This document shows positions 10,521 to 22,700 of a DNA stretch of 51,882 nt, piece by piece (positions within the stretch are counted from its first letter, which is position 1; each line of letters begins with the position of its first letter). The position numbers and the translations under genes are program-made. Source of the stretch: Tritrichomonas foetus. Taxonomy: Eukaryota; Parabasalia; Tritrichomonadida; Tritrichomonadidae. The DNA lies in contig MLAK01000873.1 of assembly GCA_001839685.1 (NCBI GenBank), positions 1 to 51,882 of the forward strand. The letters are read 5' to 3'. A model generated the notes under the pieces. It was not told where the DNA came from, made no database searches, and saw only the letters and a list, made by a program, of their open reading frames with translations.

Positions 10521-10881
10521 AAGAACTTTTTGTTTCAACCAAATCAGGTTTCTTCTTGTTGAAGCTAAATAAGCACTTTAATCGTTGGAAGGATAAGTTT
10601 ACTATATAGGGTTCTTATGAGGTTAGATTCATGAAGAGAAATTAAGTGAATGGTTCATTAAGATCACTTTTTTCATAGAAATTGAAGAAAAGGTCAAAAA
10701 GTAAGAATAATTGACCTAAAATTAACCTCGTTTTTTTTCGGAGTTCATAAGTGATTATTATATTGAATGATATCAGAAATTGAATAATCATCCCATAAAA
10801 AGTTTTCACTTTGTTTGTGAATCAGAAATAACGCTTTCAAAAATTTGTTAACAAAGGGTAATTATAAAGGGAAAATAAATA

Positions 10882-11058
10882 ATGGGTTGTTGTGGATCTT
10901 CAGCAGTCAGCTCACAAGAAGATTCATTTATGTCTCAGAAAGCAGCCCCAAGGAAACCAATTCCTAAAAAGAATGAACAAAACTATAAGCCACACGTTAT
11001 AGAAATGAGTGATTATGACTACGAATATACTTACACAGATTCAGATGTAGAAATTTGA
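10882..11058 (+). CDS. 58-residue protein with N-terminal dual-acylation signal
   Basis: A short frame starting MGCCGSS. Gly2 with Ser6 fits the MGxxxS/T N-myristoylation consensus, and Cys3-Cys4 next to it fit palmitoylation, so the product is predicted to be anchored to the cytosolic face of a membrane (plasma membrane, flagellar membrane or endosome). The middle is basic and Pro/Lys-rich (about residues 20-38); the tail is acidic and Tyr-rich (MSDYDYEYTYTDSDVEI, residues 42-58). Several tyrosines flanked by acidic residues could be phosphorylated. No fold or family is recognised. Coding status rests on the signal peptide-like N-terminus, the clear composition bias and the clean start and stop; AATAAATAAATG follows shortly after. 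Confidence 0.65.
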   Translation: MGCCGSSAVSSQEDSFMSQKAAPRKPIPKKNEQNYKPHVIEMSDYDYEYTYTDSDVEI

Positions 11059-11418
11059 TTTTTATTATGTTCTAAATGCATTATATACAGATATTTTTGA
11101 CCATAGAAACTTTTATTTAAATAAATAAATGTTGTTTTTGATTCCAATTCGAAATGCTACTTTTTTTTGTATTTTATTTTATTTTATTTAGTCATAAGTA
11201 GCACAAGTTATTTTTAATAAAATTATCTTGTCAGTTTTGAAATCCTATATAATGAACGGGTTTTTGAAGCTTCTCAAAATGATAATTTTTTTAGAATCAT
11301 TTCACATTTTTATGATTCTCTCGATGAAAAATCAATTTTCAACATAAATAATATGAAAAAAAGAGAAAAATATATATAGTTGGATACGATAATATAAATT
11401 TATTAATAAAAGACAGAT
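11059..11418. other. Convergent intergenic spacer
   Basis: A 360-bp AT-rich spacer between the 3' ends of the small protein gene and the karyopherin gene. It contains T-rich runs and AATAAATAAAT, suitable for 3' processing. No gene seen. Confidence 0.4.
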
Positions 11419-14415
11419 TTATTTTAACAGTTCCATCAGACGATTGAGTGATATTTGGTTATTAATTGTTTCTGAAATAATTTGACTTGAATTTGGAGTT
11501 GCTTCCAACAATAATTTAAGTAAATTAATTATTCCTGTAAAAACATCATCAGGAAGTCGCATAGAAACAATAACATGCCTTGCCTGTGAAACTGTTTTGG
11601 CTAGTGCTGCAATAATTTGAGGAGCAAATTGATTCAAAACGTTAGGGAACCTTTGATAAAGTTGCAAAAGTGATGAATAAACATGTGTTGCTTCATTTTT
11701 ATCAAAAATTGGGAAAGATAATATCATATAATTAAAGAATTCCATATTGAATTGTTCGCCCATTACGCCAAATAATGTGAACAATAAGGAAACAGCGGAT
11801 ACAATCAGATCTTTCCTTTTTGATGAAATAATAGAATGAATATTTCCTAAAGCTTTTCCACAATATTGCAAAATTGCGGGATTTCCAGATCGAAATAGCA
11901 TATTTGCGGCAATAAGAGAATATGGTGGAAGTGTTCCTTTACAATGTGGAATTGAGTTAATAATCATATTGGAAATGAGTTGTTTTAGATCATCGGGTGT
12001 TGTTGGTGCTAAATAAAGATAAGCTAGAGAAATTGAACCTAAATTAGTTATTTCTGGATTGTGTTTTCGTAAAAATCTAAGTATAAGTTCAAGAACAGCT
12101 TGATTTGGATAAAACTGTGCGATTTTTGCCAATAGTTTGAAAACAGAATCAAGAAATTCAGGGCCATCTTCAAATGACTGGCCATCTTGTTGGAAATTAT
12201 TAAAATCACCAAAACCAGTTTTACATAGTTTCATACAATTTTCAATTATTTCAGGTGGCATTGAATTCTCAATCATTTTAGCAAAAGATCTGTATGCTCT
12301 AATAACAATATTCATATTGTCATCTTCAAAAAGTGGCATTAAAATGGACATGACTTGAGCTGAGTCGATGATTTTCAGTTTTGCCAAGGTTGTCAATGCT
12401 TTCATAGATGCAATTACTGTTGTATTTTCATTGCATTGTACGTGATTGGCAAGTAATTCTACAACTGTAGTATGCTGTGCCATTATTTCAGGATGTGATT
12501 TGGTCAATGAATTTATAAAATTAATGGCTTGGCACTTTGCTTCATATTCAGTTGGTAATGTTTCATTCTCTTCTTCTTCTTCCTCGGATATTATTACTCT
12601 TGGGAACTCCAAATTTAATATTTCAAATGCTTTTTGAAGGGCTATTTGAAGTGCAGCTGGAATATTTGGTAATTGTGAATCAGATAATATTCCAATTGCA
12701 GATAAAACACTTCCAACAAGAGAAAGATCAGTTCCTGAAGCACATTGAACAAGAATTTCTATCGTTTGGGGACCAAATGATGCAGAAATACTTGGTACAT
12801 TTTTAATCAATCTTGATAAAGCTTCAGCTGGGTAAGATTTCAACATTGGATATGAATCTTCATTCATTTGTATAATTTTTCCAAAATGTTCACACAGAGG
12901 TAATACGAAAGGCTCAATATCTGAGCCAGAAGCGAAAACTAAAGCGTTTAATGCTAAAGTTCCATATGTCAATACTTTAAACGAAAGTTTAAGTTTTGGT
13001 AAAATTTGTTGTATAATAATTGGAATCAATGAATGATCAAATTCAAGGGTTGTCAAAAGACTAGTAATTGCCGTGAGTCCATTGGTGATTAATAATTCAT
13101 GATCAGTGGAAATTGCATTAATTATTGGTTGAATTAATTCATTGGAATATTCAATGAGACCACCATTAATAACGTCGATTAAATGAGCAATGCAAATCAT
13201 GGCTTCCTCTCTTAGACTATGATGAAATGTTGGATTTGATTGTTGTGTAAGAAACTCTATAACTACAGGTAAGATTTCTGCAATATAACCTGGAAATTCA
13301 TCAATTAAAAGTTGAATTGTAAGAAGAGAAAGAACTTGGTGAGGTGAAAAAGGCATTTGTAATAAAGGAAATAGTTGATCTGGAGATACAATGGGCTTTT
13401 GAAGCTGACTTGAAATGTAAATGCATAGAGCTTGAAGAATCATTTCTGGTTCCATAAGACGCGATATAAAATATAAAGTATCAAAAATATAAATGGAATT
13501 AGATTGATCATCAATACAAGCATCTTGGAAAGAATTTGCTGTACATTGAAAAATAGTTGCAAAGATTTTCATTTTGAATTCATCATTCAGTTCATAAAAA
13601 GTTTCAATAATTAATGTCGAAAGTGGAGTAAATACGTTGAAAAGGACTTCATTGGAAATAGATGGATTGTTTGCAAGATCAAGTAAAATCATTAAATATT
13701 TTGGTGAATTGAACTTTCCAGTGATGATGCACTTTTCAAGAAAATTGGCAATTTGATGCACATCATTGTGATTGTTCATTAAATAAAATTTAAACACTTC
13801 AAATAACAAATTTACAAGCTTTACAATATAATCAGGAATCTGGCTTGAGAAATATTCTGTCAATGATGTAATTAGTGAAGCTGCTGTTATAACTAGTGTT
13901 TCTTTTGTGTGAATTATATAGTCGATTCTTTTCGCTATTTGTGGCAAAGTTTCTGAAAATGTGCTTTCATCAAGATGAGGAAAAATAATTTGGTATAATC
14001 TGAGTCCAACATCTAAGATTGCCGGTTCTTCAGATTGAATACACGACATATATAAATCATCTAAAATGCGAGAAAATGAAACTTCTCTGTGTGAACAAAT
14101 TGGATAAATTGAGTGAATGATTAAATGCCTGATAATTTCTATTGGTTCATTTTGCAAACATTGAATTATGCCTTGAATTATCTGTTCAGCGCTGTCTCCT
14201 CTGCTATAAACGTGCCAAAAGTTATGAAGCAAATTTTTCAATCCAATCGTGGCTTGCTGTCTAACAAATGGGTCGGGATGTGATTTCAATATTTCGATGA
14301 ATTGCGGAATAGTATTTGGATCTTGGTAAATTTGAGTGAGGAGATCTGTTGCTCGAGCAATTGCTTCATTGCTAGGGATTTTTAAAAGAGAATAGATTTC
14401 AGCGATGTTGGTCAT
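11419..14415 (-). CDS. Importin-beta family karyopherin (importin-4/Kap123-like)
   Basis: 998 residues built of helical HEAT repeats throughout. The N-terminal 100 residues match the importin-beta N-terminal domain (NEAIARATDLLTQIYQ, then DPFVRQQATIGLKNLL), which binds Ran-GTP. At about residues 609-616 is an acidic run (EEEEEENE) followed by EYEAKCQAINFINSL. This is the place and form of the acidic loop in importin-4, importin-5 and Kap123, which carry ribosomal proteins and histones H3/H4 into the nucleus. Length is slightly under the usual 1080-1110 residues of that subfamily. The family assignment is secure; the importin-4/Kap123 subtype is inferred from the loop. The start is the only ATG near the 5' end. 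Confidence 0.85.
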   Translation of the reverse strand: MTNIAEIYSLLKIPSNEAIARATDLLTQIYQDPNTIPQFIEILKSHPDPFVRQQATIGLKNLLHNFWHVYSRGDSAEQIIQGIIQCLQNEPIEIIRHLIIHSIYPICSHREVSFSRILDDLYMSCIQSEEPAILDVGLRLYQIIFPHLDESTFSETLPQIAKRIDYIIHTKETLVITAASLITSLTEYFSSQIPDYIVKLVNLLFEVFKFYLMNNHNDVHQIANFLEKCIITGKFNSPKYLMILLDLANNPSISNEVLFNVFTPLSTLIIETFYELNDEFKMKIFATIFQCTANSFQDACIDDQSNSIYIFDTLYFISRLMEPEMILQALCIYISSQLQKPIVSPDQLFPLLQMPFSPHQVLSLLTIQLLIDEFPGYIAEILPVVIEFLTQQSNPTFHHSLREEAMICIAHLIDVINGGLIEYSNELIQPIINAISTDHELLITNGLTAITSLLTTLEFDHSLIPIIIQQILPKLKLSFKVLTYGTLALNALVFASGSDIEPFVLPLCEHFGKIIQMNEDSYPMLKSYPAEALSRLIKNVPSISASFGPQTIEILVQCASGTDLSLVGSVLSAIGILSDSQLPNIPAALQIALQKAFEILNLEFPRVIISEEEEEENETLPTEYEAKCQAINFINSLTKSHPEIMAQHTTVVELLANHVQCNENTTVIASMKALTTLAKLKIIDSAQVMSILMPLFEDDNMNIVIRAYRSFAKMIENSMPPEIIENCMKLCKTGFGDFNNFQQDGQSFEDGPEFLDSVFKLLAKIAQFYPNQAVLELILRFLRKHNPEITNLGSISLAYLYLAPTTPDDLKQLISNMIINSIPHCKGTLPPYSLIAANMLFRSGNPAILQYCGKALGNIHSIISSKRKDLIVSAVSLLFTLFGVMGEQFNMEFFNYMILSFPIFDKNEATHVYSSLLQLYQRFPNVLNQFAPQIIAALAKTVSQARHVIVSMRLPDDVFTGIINLLKLLLEATPNSSQIISETINNQISLNRLMELLK

Positions 14416-14655
14416 TCAGAAATCCCTTCAAAATTTTTATAAACCATTCAATTTTATCATGGTTTGATGTCAAACTGCAAGATATCACTGCAGCAACTTC
14501 ATAAACTCGAATAAATGGAGAATTTGATACGCCATTCATGGTCTAAATGATTTTTATTTTAAAAATCAGCTATTTATTCAAAATTCCGATAATAATATCT
14601 TCCATCAGGCAGGATATTTTTCCAACAATTAATGAATTTATGAGTTTTGCTTTTA

Positions 14656-14805
14656 AATGGGTAAATGTGATGTGAATTTTATGGCTCCTTCGACTCATTC
14701 GGCCATTGGAGGAGGTTTGGCGAGTGAACATGGTGGAGGGAGCGTAGTGAAGCCAAGTCGAAGAGACACAAAGAACCAATAAAGCTCACATCACATTTAC
14801 CCATT
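14656..14805. mobile_element. MITE-like element with 20-bp terminal inverted repeats
   Basis: Bases 14656-14675 and 14786-14805 are perfect reverse complements (AATGGGTAAATGTGATGTGA). They enclose 110 bp of markedly higher GC content than the flanks. Size and structure fit a miniature inverted-repeat transposable element. No target-site duplication could be identified, so the boundaries and class remain uncertain. Confidence 0.55.
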
Positions 14806-14882
14806 CAATTTTTGTCACGTTTGGCCTTTATTTGACCTTTCACTTCACAATTACCAAACTCATAGGAAAATGAATATCTGGT

Positions 14883-14922
14883 CACTGCGCCTCCTCCAAT
14901 GGCGAACTTTGTTGAGTAAGAC
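14883..14922 (-). repeat. Diverged inverted copy of the core of the 150-bp element
   Basis: CTCCTCCAATGGC and its flanks match, on the other strand, the segment GCCATTGGAGGAG within 14689-14726, with a few gaps and changes. It indicates that a repeat family has inserted or been duplicated here more than once. Confidence 0.5.
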
Positions 14923-15191
14923 GTGAATAAAAGTGATAGAATCTGATTTCTATATGATATTAATTTTATATATTGTTTCTTGAGTTTTAAAATATTATTT
15001 TGGTGATAAAAAAAAGAATTAATTCATGTGGATGATGTCATTACCAGAATGATGAAATAATACAGCATATTTTCTGAGCATGGATAAATCAATCATTTTG
15101 GGATAAAAAGTATTGAATATGAAAAAATTTCGTGCGCGTGTTTAGAACATTATGATTCTCTAAAAAAATAACTTGAGCAACTGTCAAATAC

Positions 15192-15710
15192 TTAATGTTT
15201 AACATCTATGATGGAATAACCACTTTTCATGGATTGATAAAAATCATCCATGAAATCGTCACTAACATAATAATCTTTATTATATTCTTTAGTTTTTAAA
15301 GAATACCATCCCTGCTCCTTCACCAAATTTTTCAGACAGAGCATCGCCTCATATGTTTCAGGTGCTGAACAAAATCCAATAAAAGCGACAAAAAAGAAAG
15401 CCTTTATGAATTCAGGTGAATAAAAAACGTTTACGCGTGAGGCAGTATTCGCACATTCGACAAAAAACAAAGTATCTTTATAATCTTCCCAGTTGTCTAT
15501 TTCAGACAGGAATTCTTCTCTGGCAAACTTATCTTTGGAATAATAACGAGCACATTTCAGTACAGGAAGGATGACATTTTGAACATAATTATTACTTTTT
15601 TCGTTTTTATATGAAATTTGTTGATCGCAGAATTCGATAAAACATTCATTAGGGTTGCTGGTTTCTTCATATTGAGAGGCGTCACTGGATTTATGATAAT
15701 TTGTCTGCAT
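15192..15710 (-). CDS. Hypothetical protein, 172 residues
   Basis: The frame opens upstream without ATG; the first ATG gives MQTNYHKSSDASQ. The product looks soluble and mostly helical, with a hydrophobic segment FIKAFFFVAFIGF in the second half and an acidic C-terminal part (DDFMDDF). No known domain is recognised. A degenerate copy of the same sequence lies about 500 bp upstream on the same strand, which shows that this was once a small tandem family. Expression and function are unknown; the intact 172-codon frame beside a broken copy argues that it is, or recently was, a real gene. Confidence 0.5.
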   Translation of the reverse strand: MQTNYHKSSDASQYEETSNPNECFIEFCDQQISYKNEKSNNYVQNVILPVLKCARYYSKDKFAREEFLSEIDNWEDYKDTLFFVECANTASRVNVFYSPEFIKAFFFVAFIGFCSAPETYEAMLCLKNLVKEQGWYSLKTKEYNKDYYVSDDFMDDFYQSMKSGYSIIDVKH

Positions 15711-16189
15711 AGACGGTTCAGTCAAGTTGAAAGAAACTTTAATTTTTGTGAATTAAATGTGTTATTGGGAATATCTCAATTTTGATAAAAATACCTAAAA
15801 TTTTCAAGTATGAGTAAACAAAAATTGAAAAGCATCAAACGGTTGAAAAATTTCATATCAAATGATATAATGAACTTTTTGATACACCAATCAATAATTT
15901 CAATATTTCGTTATTTTTTGAAAGGAATATTTTTATAACTGATGATGTTGCCATATCTATCAATAATTCAATGCTTTTGTGTAAAAATTTTATATTTTTA
16001 CATTTTTTCCTAACGAAGTAATTTTGTACAGATTTGGAATATCTAAAATTTTGGTATAACTGTGATGAAGTCTTATTTTTTCGTTCCTTCCTCAATAAAT
16101 CATTTTGCCATAAACCATAAAAGAGGTTTCACTTTAAAAATTTGAAAAATCAAACAAAATGAAAACAGTATTATTTGGATAAAAGATGG

Positions 16190-16475
16190 CACTGATCAAG
16201 TGATTCGATAAATCATGTCATGAAATCGTTCCCAACTTTATATGGATTGCTATATTCTTGTTTTTAAAAGTAAACCATTATGATCAATCACCAGATTGTT
16301 AAGACCAACCATAGAATAGGCTGGATAATATTCCAGATCAAATGAATAACATTTTTTATTTCCTAAACATCAAGTTTATAATTTGCCTCATTCTCTCAAA
16401 AAAATTCATATCATTTTTGTCATTCAACACAATGAACAAACCTCCGTAAATTGAATAGTTTACATTATCTTTCAT
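16190..16475 (-). pseudogene. Decayed paralog of the 172-residue hypothetical protein
   Basis: Read on the minus strand, one frame gives AYSMVGLNNLVIDHNGLLLK, which aligns with TYEAMLCLKNLVKEQGWYSL of the neighbour, followed by KT in both. A shifted frame gives VGNDFM, a stop and FIESL, aligning with VSDDFMDDFYQSM. Stops and frame changes interrupt it throughout. Edges are approximate. Confidence 0.65.
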
Positions 16476-16677
16476 ATAGCATTTCTGATGTAAAATTGAT
16501 TAAATGAAGTATTCAATTTCACTTCACCGGTAGACAAGTGGCATCTCTCCTCTGTAATCGAGGTTTGACCTTGAAAAAAAGTAAATTAACATTATTTTTG
16601 TGTCCCAAATGTACTGTACCTTTTTATCAAAAAATTTTAAACTTTCCTTAGAGTTTTACAATTTGTCAAAAGTCATT

Positions 16678-16686
16678 AATATGGTC
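16678..16686 (+). promoter_or_regulatory. Candidate AATATGGTC motif upstream of the protease gene
   Basis: A one-base variant of TATATGGTC, 41 bp before the start codon at 16727. Its proximity to the start suggests a core promoter or upstream element; this is inference. Confidence 0.3.
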
Positions 16687-16726
16687 AATATTTTGAATGT
16701 ATAAGGTTAAATGATTCAATATTTTG

Positions 16727-19700
16727 ATGCTAAATGACCTAAGAGCAGGTGTTTTCCAAGCTATTCATTCAAAAACAAATGACATCAAATCTTTTCAAGC
16801 TTTACTTGACTTTCAGCAAAATTTAATTTCGTTTTCTATTTTGCCATCTCCATACGAAAATTGTACTGAAGAATTTCTAAATGATTTTTCTGTTAAAACA
16901 ATAAATTTTATACTTGATACAGAGACTAAGAATAATCTGTTAACTGATAATTTTTCAACAATTTTAAAAAATTATCTGTTTATATTTTTAAAACTATTCG
17001 ATCAACCATACTATGCATTTTTAACAAGTGTGTCTCATATTCTAGATGAAAATAAACCATTTTATAAGGCCACAAGTCATTTTAATTATTTTTTAGTCAC
17101 CTCTCAATCGAAATATTTTACTAACAATTTAAAAATTCTTGATGAATCATCAATTTTCGACAAAATGGTCAGTTATTATGAACAGTTACAATCAATTTCT
17201 TATGAACATACTTCCATATTACTTAATTTTCTATGTTTTGTTAAAAAAACCATTTTATCTAAAAAATTAACGAACCATTTCGAATTTATTTGCAATAATA
17301 TTTTAGAAAGAATTGAAAACATTGATGAAAACAAATTTCGTGATATTGATGAAAAACATATGAATTGCATACTTAATTCTATAATTTTTCTTGATCCAAA
17401 GAAATATGAAGATTGGGTTACCAATTTTTCTATCAAATTAAATATCAGATATGTTAATTCTTCATTTTTAAACAAAAGATTTTATGGTTTGTCTCAACTT
17501 CGTGGAATTTTGATAAAAAACAAAAATAAGAAACAAGATATTTGTCAAGTATTAATTGATAATAAAGTTTTAGATACTGTTTTAAAAGATTTTCATAATC
17601 AACTGGTTTATGATTTCGTTTTAATTTTAAGTGAAATGATTAAATTTGATTTTGAAGTGACAAACTATTTAACAAATTTTTGGACAACAACATTGAATCA
17701 ACATACATCTGTCATGAATGATTTCTTTAAAGGATGGGATATTCTTGTTCCTTGTTTAGATGAAAAATATATTAATTTATTGTTTTTAGCAATTTCTGAC
17801 ACTTATGATTTTCCCGAGTCATCTCTTGTTTTTCTCCAAAAAATTTCTCATAAAGCAAACAATTATCAAAAAGAGAATATTTATTCAGCTTTGGTAACAT
17901 TTTATTCTACTAATCCAAACTTTTCCGAAAAGTATCTCACTTTATTAATAAATACAATTAATTTGTATATTTCAACTAATGAACAATTTCGAATTAATTT
18001 GATTAAGGATGCAATTGAGATGATTGAAAATGATTATAATGCACAATTGGCTTTAAATTTATTGCTTATATCAAGTGATCAAATTAAAGCTGAGCAATCT
18101 CTCCAATTAAGAAATTTTGTAATTCGAAAAATGAATATTAGTAATTCCCTTCATTATTTACCATTATTAGAAAAATTATTGAAAATTAACCAAACACCAT
18201 TAGATATTGAGCAATTTCATCAAATTCTAAATTCTCTATCATCCAAATATTTAACAGATTCACAAATAATCTCAGAATTTTTCATTACAACTATTGGAAG
18301 CCCTTCAAATTCCGAAACAACTTATTCAATTGATATGAAAAAAGAACTTTTTATTGGTCTGTGTGATGTTGAATCAACAAATTCTTATCTTGTTAGACTT
18401 ATTATTTGTATTTTTGAAAATATTAAAACAGCAACGTCTGAAAAATTTGGTTTGGATAACTTATGGAATTTAGTCTTTCGAACAAATTCTCTTGATATTA
18501 TTAAAATTTTATCTAAATGCATGAATATAAATGATTTTTTAAATAAATGTATGAATAATATTAAAAATGATGCTTCATTATCGGCAATTGATTATCTTAT
18601 TCATGAAATAGAAGATGAATATAATAAAGAACAATTAGGACTTTCTTGCAATCGGTATTTAGATCCTGAAGATATGATTAGTATAAATGTAGTATCAGGA
18701 GAATTTTCAACTATAATGCGAGTTCCATTTTGGCTAAAAATTAAATCAGTCAGAATGAGAATTTCATCAATGATTAATGTGTTGCCAGAATATTTAAAAA
18801 TCCAAGTAAATGGATCACCTGTAAGTAACTGGAATTCAACTTTACAAAATAATACAAAAATTACTGTAAAAGTCATCAACAATAATATTTCGAGTTCCAC
18901 AATAAATCATACACATCATAATGTACATTGGAATCCTTATACAATTCCAAACCTAAATGCGAACAATGATATATCTAAAACTATAAATGATATATCATTT
19001 CAAAAGATTAATATCAAAGCTTTCCCAACCCAAATTTTATCAAAACTCGAGTATTCAGCACTTTTATTTGATTTACTAAATGATAAAAAATATGGAATAA
19101 AAGCATTGAATATTTTAAATGAATTGCCAACAATTGAATCATCTCTTATTGATTTTGAACAAATCAAAGACTGGGATATTTATTTTCCAATTGATAAGCC
19201 AAATTTATTGATTTATCATTTAAATACAATAGGAAATTACCTCGATATCGGAAATCATAATTGGAATATTCATTTTCTAGAAAGCGGTTGTGCTTTAAAA
19301 ATTTTCTTAATTTTTTTAAACGATGAAGTGAATTTTGTGGAACAAAAAGAAAGAATTCTCTTACTTAGAATTGTTATGAAAACTTTATTGATAGATTTGC
19401 CAGAAAATGATAATCACTTAAGTGATTTTTTACAAAAAATCGATTCTATTTATATTTCACATGTTATTAATAAAACCAAATTATTATTAACAAATGATAC
19501 TCACATTAATCTGATCTATCGGTATTTATATATTTTAAATATTATTTTGCAAAAACGAGATGCCTTAAGTTGTGACATACCAAATTTAATGTCAATTCTT
19601 GACTATTCGCTATTCCATAAAATGATCAAATTTAATAGGATTGCTTCAGATATGTTCCAAAATATAAAAATGTTGCGTTATCCTCTTTCGCTAATTCAAC

Positions 19701-22700
19701 TTTTCCCACGTGCACTGATGAATAGTTCATTTCTCTACCTTGACATTTTCGAATCAATATCCCAAGAATTTGAAGATAAAGTATCAATTTGGAATTGTTT
19801 GTTAAATTCCTTTCTTTCTTACTTTAAACCATTAAAAGAAAACGATTTTACTCATAAAATTGAATTTACATTCCCTCAAAATGTATTTCTTAATCGATTA
19901 TTTTGTATTTTTTCAGACCTCGCAAATAAATTAACTGATATTCCTTCAATCGAACAAATGATTAATTTTCTTATCAATGATTTAGTTTTTAATTTTGCTT
20001 TTTATTTTGAAATATCTCAGGATTTTTTGGATTTAGTTACTCTTTTATTGAATAAAAAACCGGAATTAAAGATAAGCGTATTTGAAAAATTAAAAAATGT
20101 TTTCAATGACATTTTATCGATAGAAAAGACCAATATTTCAATAGAAATGAATCAAGGAGTGAGAGAAAAAGGGATTATCAATTTAGGTGCAACTTGCTAT
20201 ATTGGATCTTTACTCCAGCAACTATATTCAATTCCAACTTTTCGTTCCACCATTCTTAATTATGACTACAATGAAGAAAATGATCAAGAATTTAAATGGT
20301 TAAATGAACTACAATATTTATTTTTAAAGCTTCTCTTTTTTCCTTCATCATCGATTGATCCATCTGATTTCATAAAATCTTGGAAAGGATGGGATGGATC
20401 ACCCATTGATCCTCGACAACAGCAAGATGCAGTTGAGTTTTTGCAAATGATTTTTGAACGAATTGATTCAGTATTACCAGAGTGCACACAAATTTTTAAA
20501 GGAATTATTCAACATCATACTGAAGGTATTGGTAATGACTATGTATGTGATACAGATGAGGAATATATTAATATATCACTTGATGTTAAAGATCATGAAG
20601 ATATTTCACAATCATTCACAACATTTTGTACACGAGATAAGTTTGAAGGGAACAATCAAATAAATACCGAAGAATTCGGTTTAATTGATGCAACCCAGTC
20701 ACATAAGATTAAAAAACCATCACCAATTTTGATTTTTACTTTGAAAAGATTTGAATTTAATATGTCAACTAATATTCGAGAAAAAATATGTACAAAATAT
20801 AAATTCCCTTCAAGCATTGATATTTCTTCTATTTTAATTGATGATCATCATAATAAAAATGATCAACAATTATATTCAACTCAATATGATTTATGTGGAG
20901 TTGTTGTTCATCAAGGAAATGCTAACTCAGGACATTATATTTCCCATATAAAAAATTATAACAATCAATGGAAAATTTTCAATGATTCACTTGTAACTAA
21001 TGAAACTGAAAAAAACATGTTTAACGAAACTTATGGTGGAAATTCTATGCAAAATGTATCCATTGATTATGATAATACAACTGAATTTGATTATGGATCT
21101 GCTTATTTATTATTTTACAAAGTAAAGGATTATGATTTTGACGTGAAAAAAACAATAAACAACAAAATCCTTCTTAGATTAGCTGAAGAAATTAAGAGTA
21201 AAATTCTTTGTAATTTATCCAAGTCAAAAGGACTATTCCAATTTCTCATTAAAGTATGTAATGATCCATTTTTTTTAATTTCATTAGTCGAAAATAATTT
21301 TTTCTCACCTGACTGTAGTGCAATTATCTTTTCATCTCTAGTTGATTTCTGTAGTAAAAATTGTGAATTTGCAAATCAATTCCTAAAATACTTTTCAGAA
21401 AACTATATGTCAATTATTTGTAATGCAAATGAACAAATCTGTTGTAGTTATACCTCAATGGTTATCGCAGCAATGGATATTCTTACAAAAGATGAAATTC
21501 AAAAATTTACAAATCAATTATTTATCAAAATTGATGAAGGAGTAAAAACAAATAGCAATCAAGAACAAAGTGAAGACTACACTGAATTAAATGATATTGA
21601 CAATAATACCGAAAAAATTGGAATGAAATCCAATTCTGGGATTAATTCTGGGAAAGATAATACTTTAAATAATAATGGAAGAAATAGGCTTTTGAAATAT
21701 ATTGTGACAATACTAGGGTATTACATTGAAAAATATGGTACAGAAGGAACAAATGATTGGATTCCTTATTTAGTTTGTTTTCTTTCAAACCATAACAATG
21801 TTGATTCTGAGCCAATATTTAATTTAATAATGAAATTAGTCCAAACTGATAAATCTTCATATCAAATATTTGAACAATTTTTATCAGATGATATTGTGTA
21901 TAGCTATTTTGTGACCGATATGTCAACTGGATATATTAAAATTATGATTTCCATGCTATGTAATGATCCTTGTAAAGCAATGAATTTAATTTCCTTCATC
22001 CTTTCTAATAATATTGAGAATAGCTTTATTCTAGCGAAGTTATTTATTTGCATTCTTTCTCTCGAAGAGCACCTTTGTAATAATTGTATTATTGTAATGA
22101 ACAATGTTTTACCATCTTTTCAAAGTCCAAATCACTTAGTACATATACTTTCTGATACCCAAAAACTTGTAGCACAATTTTATAATGAAACGTATATTTC
22201 TTTTTATTCTAATTGTAAGATATTTATTATAAATTGGATATTACATATAAATGAAGATTTAAGAGAAAAATCATATGATTTATTTGAGACATATATTAAT
22301 CAAATTGAGAAGAATCCGGAAATTAATCCAAAGGAAAGTTTATTTACAGTTTTAAAAACTTTAATCGGTGATTTTACTTATATTCAAAATAAAATCAACC
22401 TCGTAATGCATCAATTTATGCCTCATGAAATAGATTCACAGATTGTTGAGAGTAATTTGCCAATCAAGCATTACTTTAAACTTCTAAATTTAATAGTAAC
22501 TAAGGGTCAATTTAATGATGAAGTTTTACTATATGGAGAAAAATTAGGAAAATTTTCTAAATCTATTTCCAATTCTTTAGATAAAGTTACTTATTATTTA
22601 CCAAGAAGATCAATTTTAATGTTTGTATGTAATGTAATTTCAGAAAGTAAAGCAAGTGAATTCTTTCAGAACGAGACAGTTTCTTTATTTGTTGAAAGTT

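Larger units (their letters stand above)
9987..10881. other. Intergenic region between V-ATPase a and the small acylated protein gene
   Basis: Divergent spacer of about 900 bp. It holds a TATATGGTC motif (10186-10194), a hairpin (10477-10520), and AGGTCAA (10691-10697) followed by TTGACCTA (10711-10718). I see no gene in it. Confidence 0.5.
14416..15191. other. Repeat-rich intergenic island
   Basis: A 776-bp stretch without a convincing gene. It is locally more GC-rich than its surroundings and contains a 150-bp element with inverted ends, a second inverted partial copy of its core, and a TTGACCT site at 14832-14838. A 69-codon frame on the minus strand (14570-14779) starts with TTG and covers the repeat, so it was not called. 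Confidence 0.5.
15711..16726. other. Intergenic region with a decayed paralog
   Basis: About 1 kb between divergent genes. It includes the pseudogene at about 16190-16475, a TTGACCT site (16565-16571) and an AATATGGTC site 41 bp before the protease start. An 80-codon minus-strand frame (15853-16095) lacks an ATG near its start and was not called. Confidence 0.5.

Noticed and set aside
15853..16095. 80-codon minus-strand frame
   Set aside because: Starts with TTG, has no early ATG and shows no similarity to its neighbours.
16530..16580. tRNA-like segment (GTAGACAAGTGGC, then GGTTTGACC)
   Set aside because: The arms do not fold into a cloverleaf: the anticodon and T loops lack the required bases and no acceptor stem is found.
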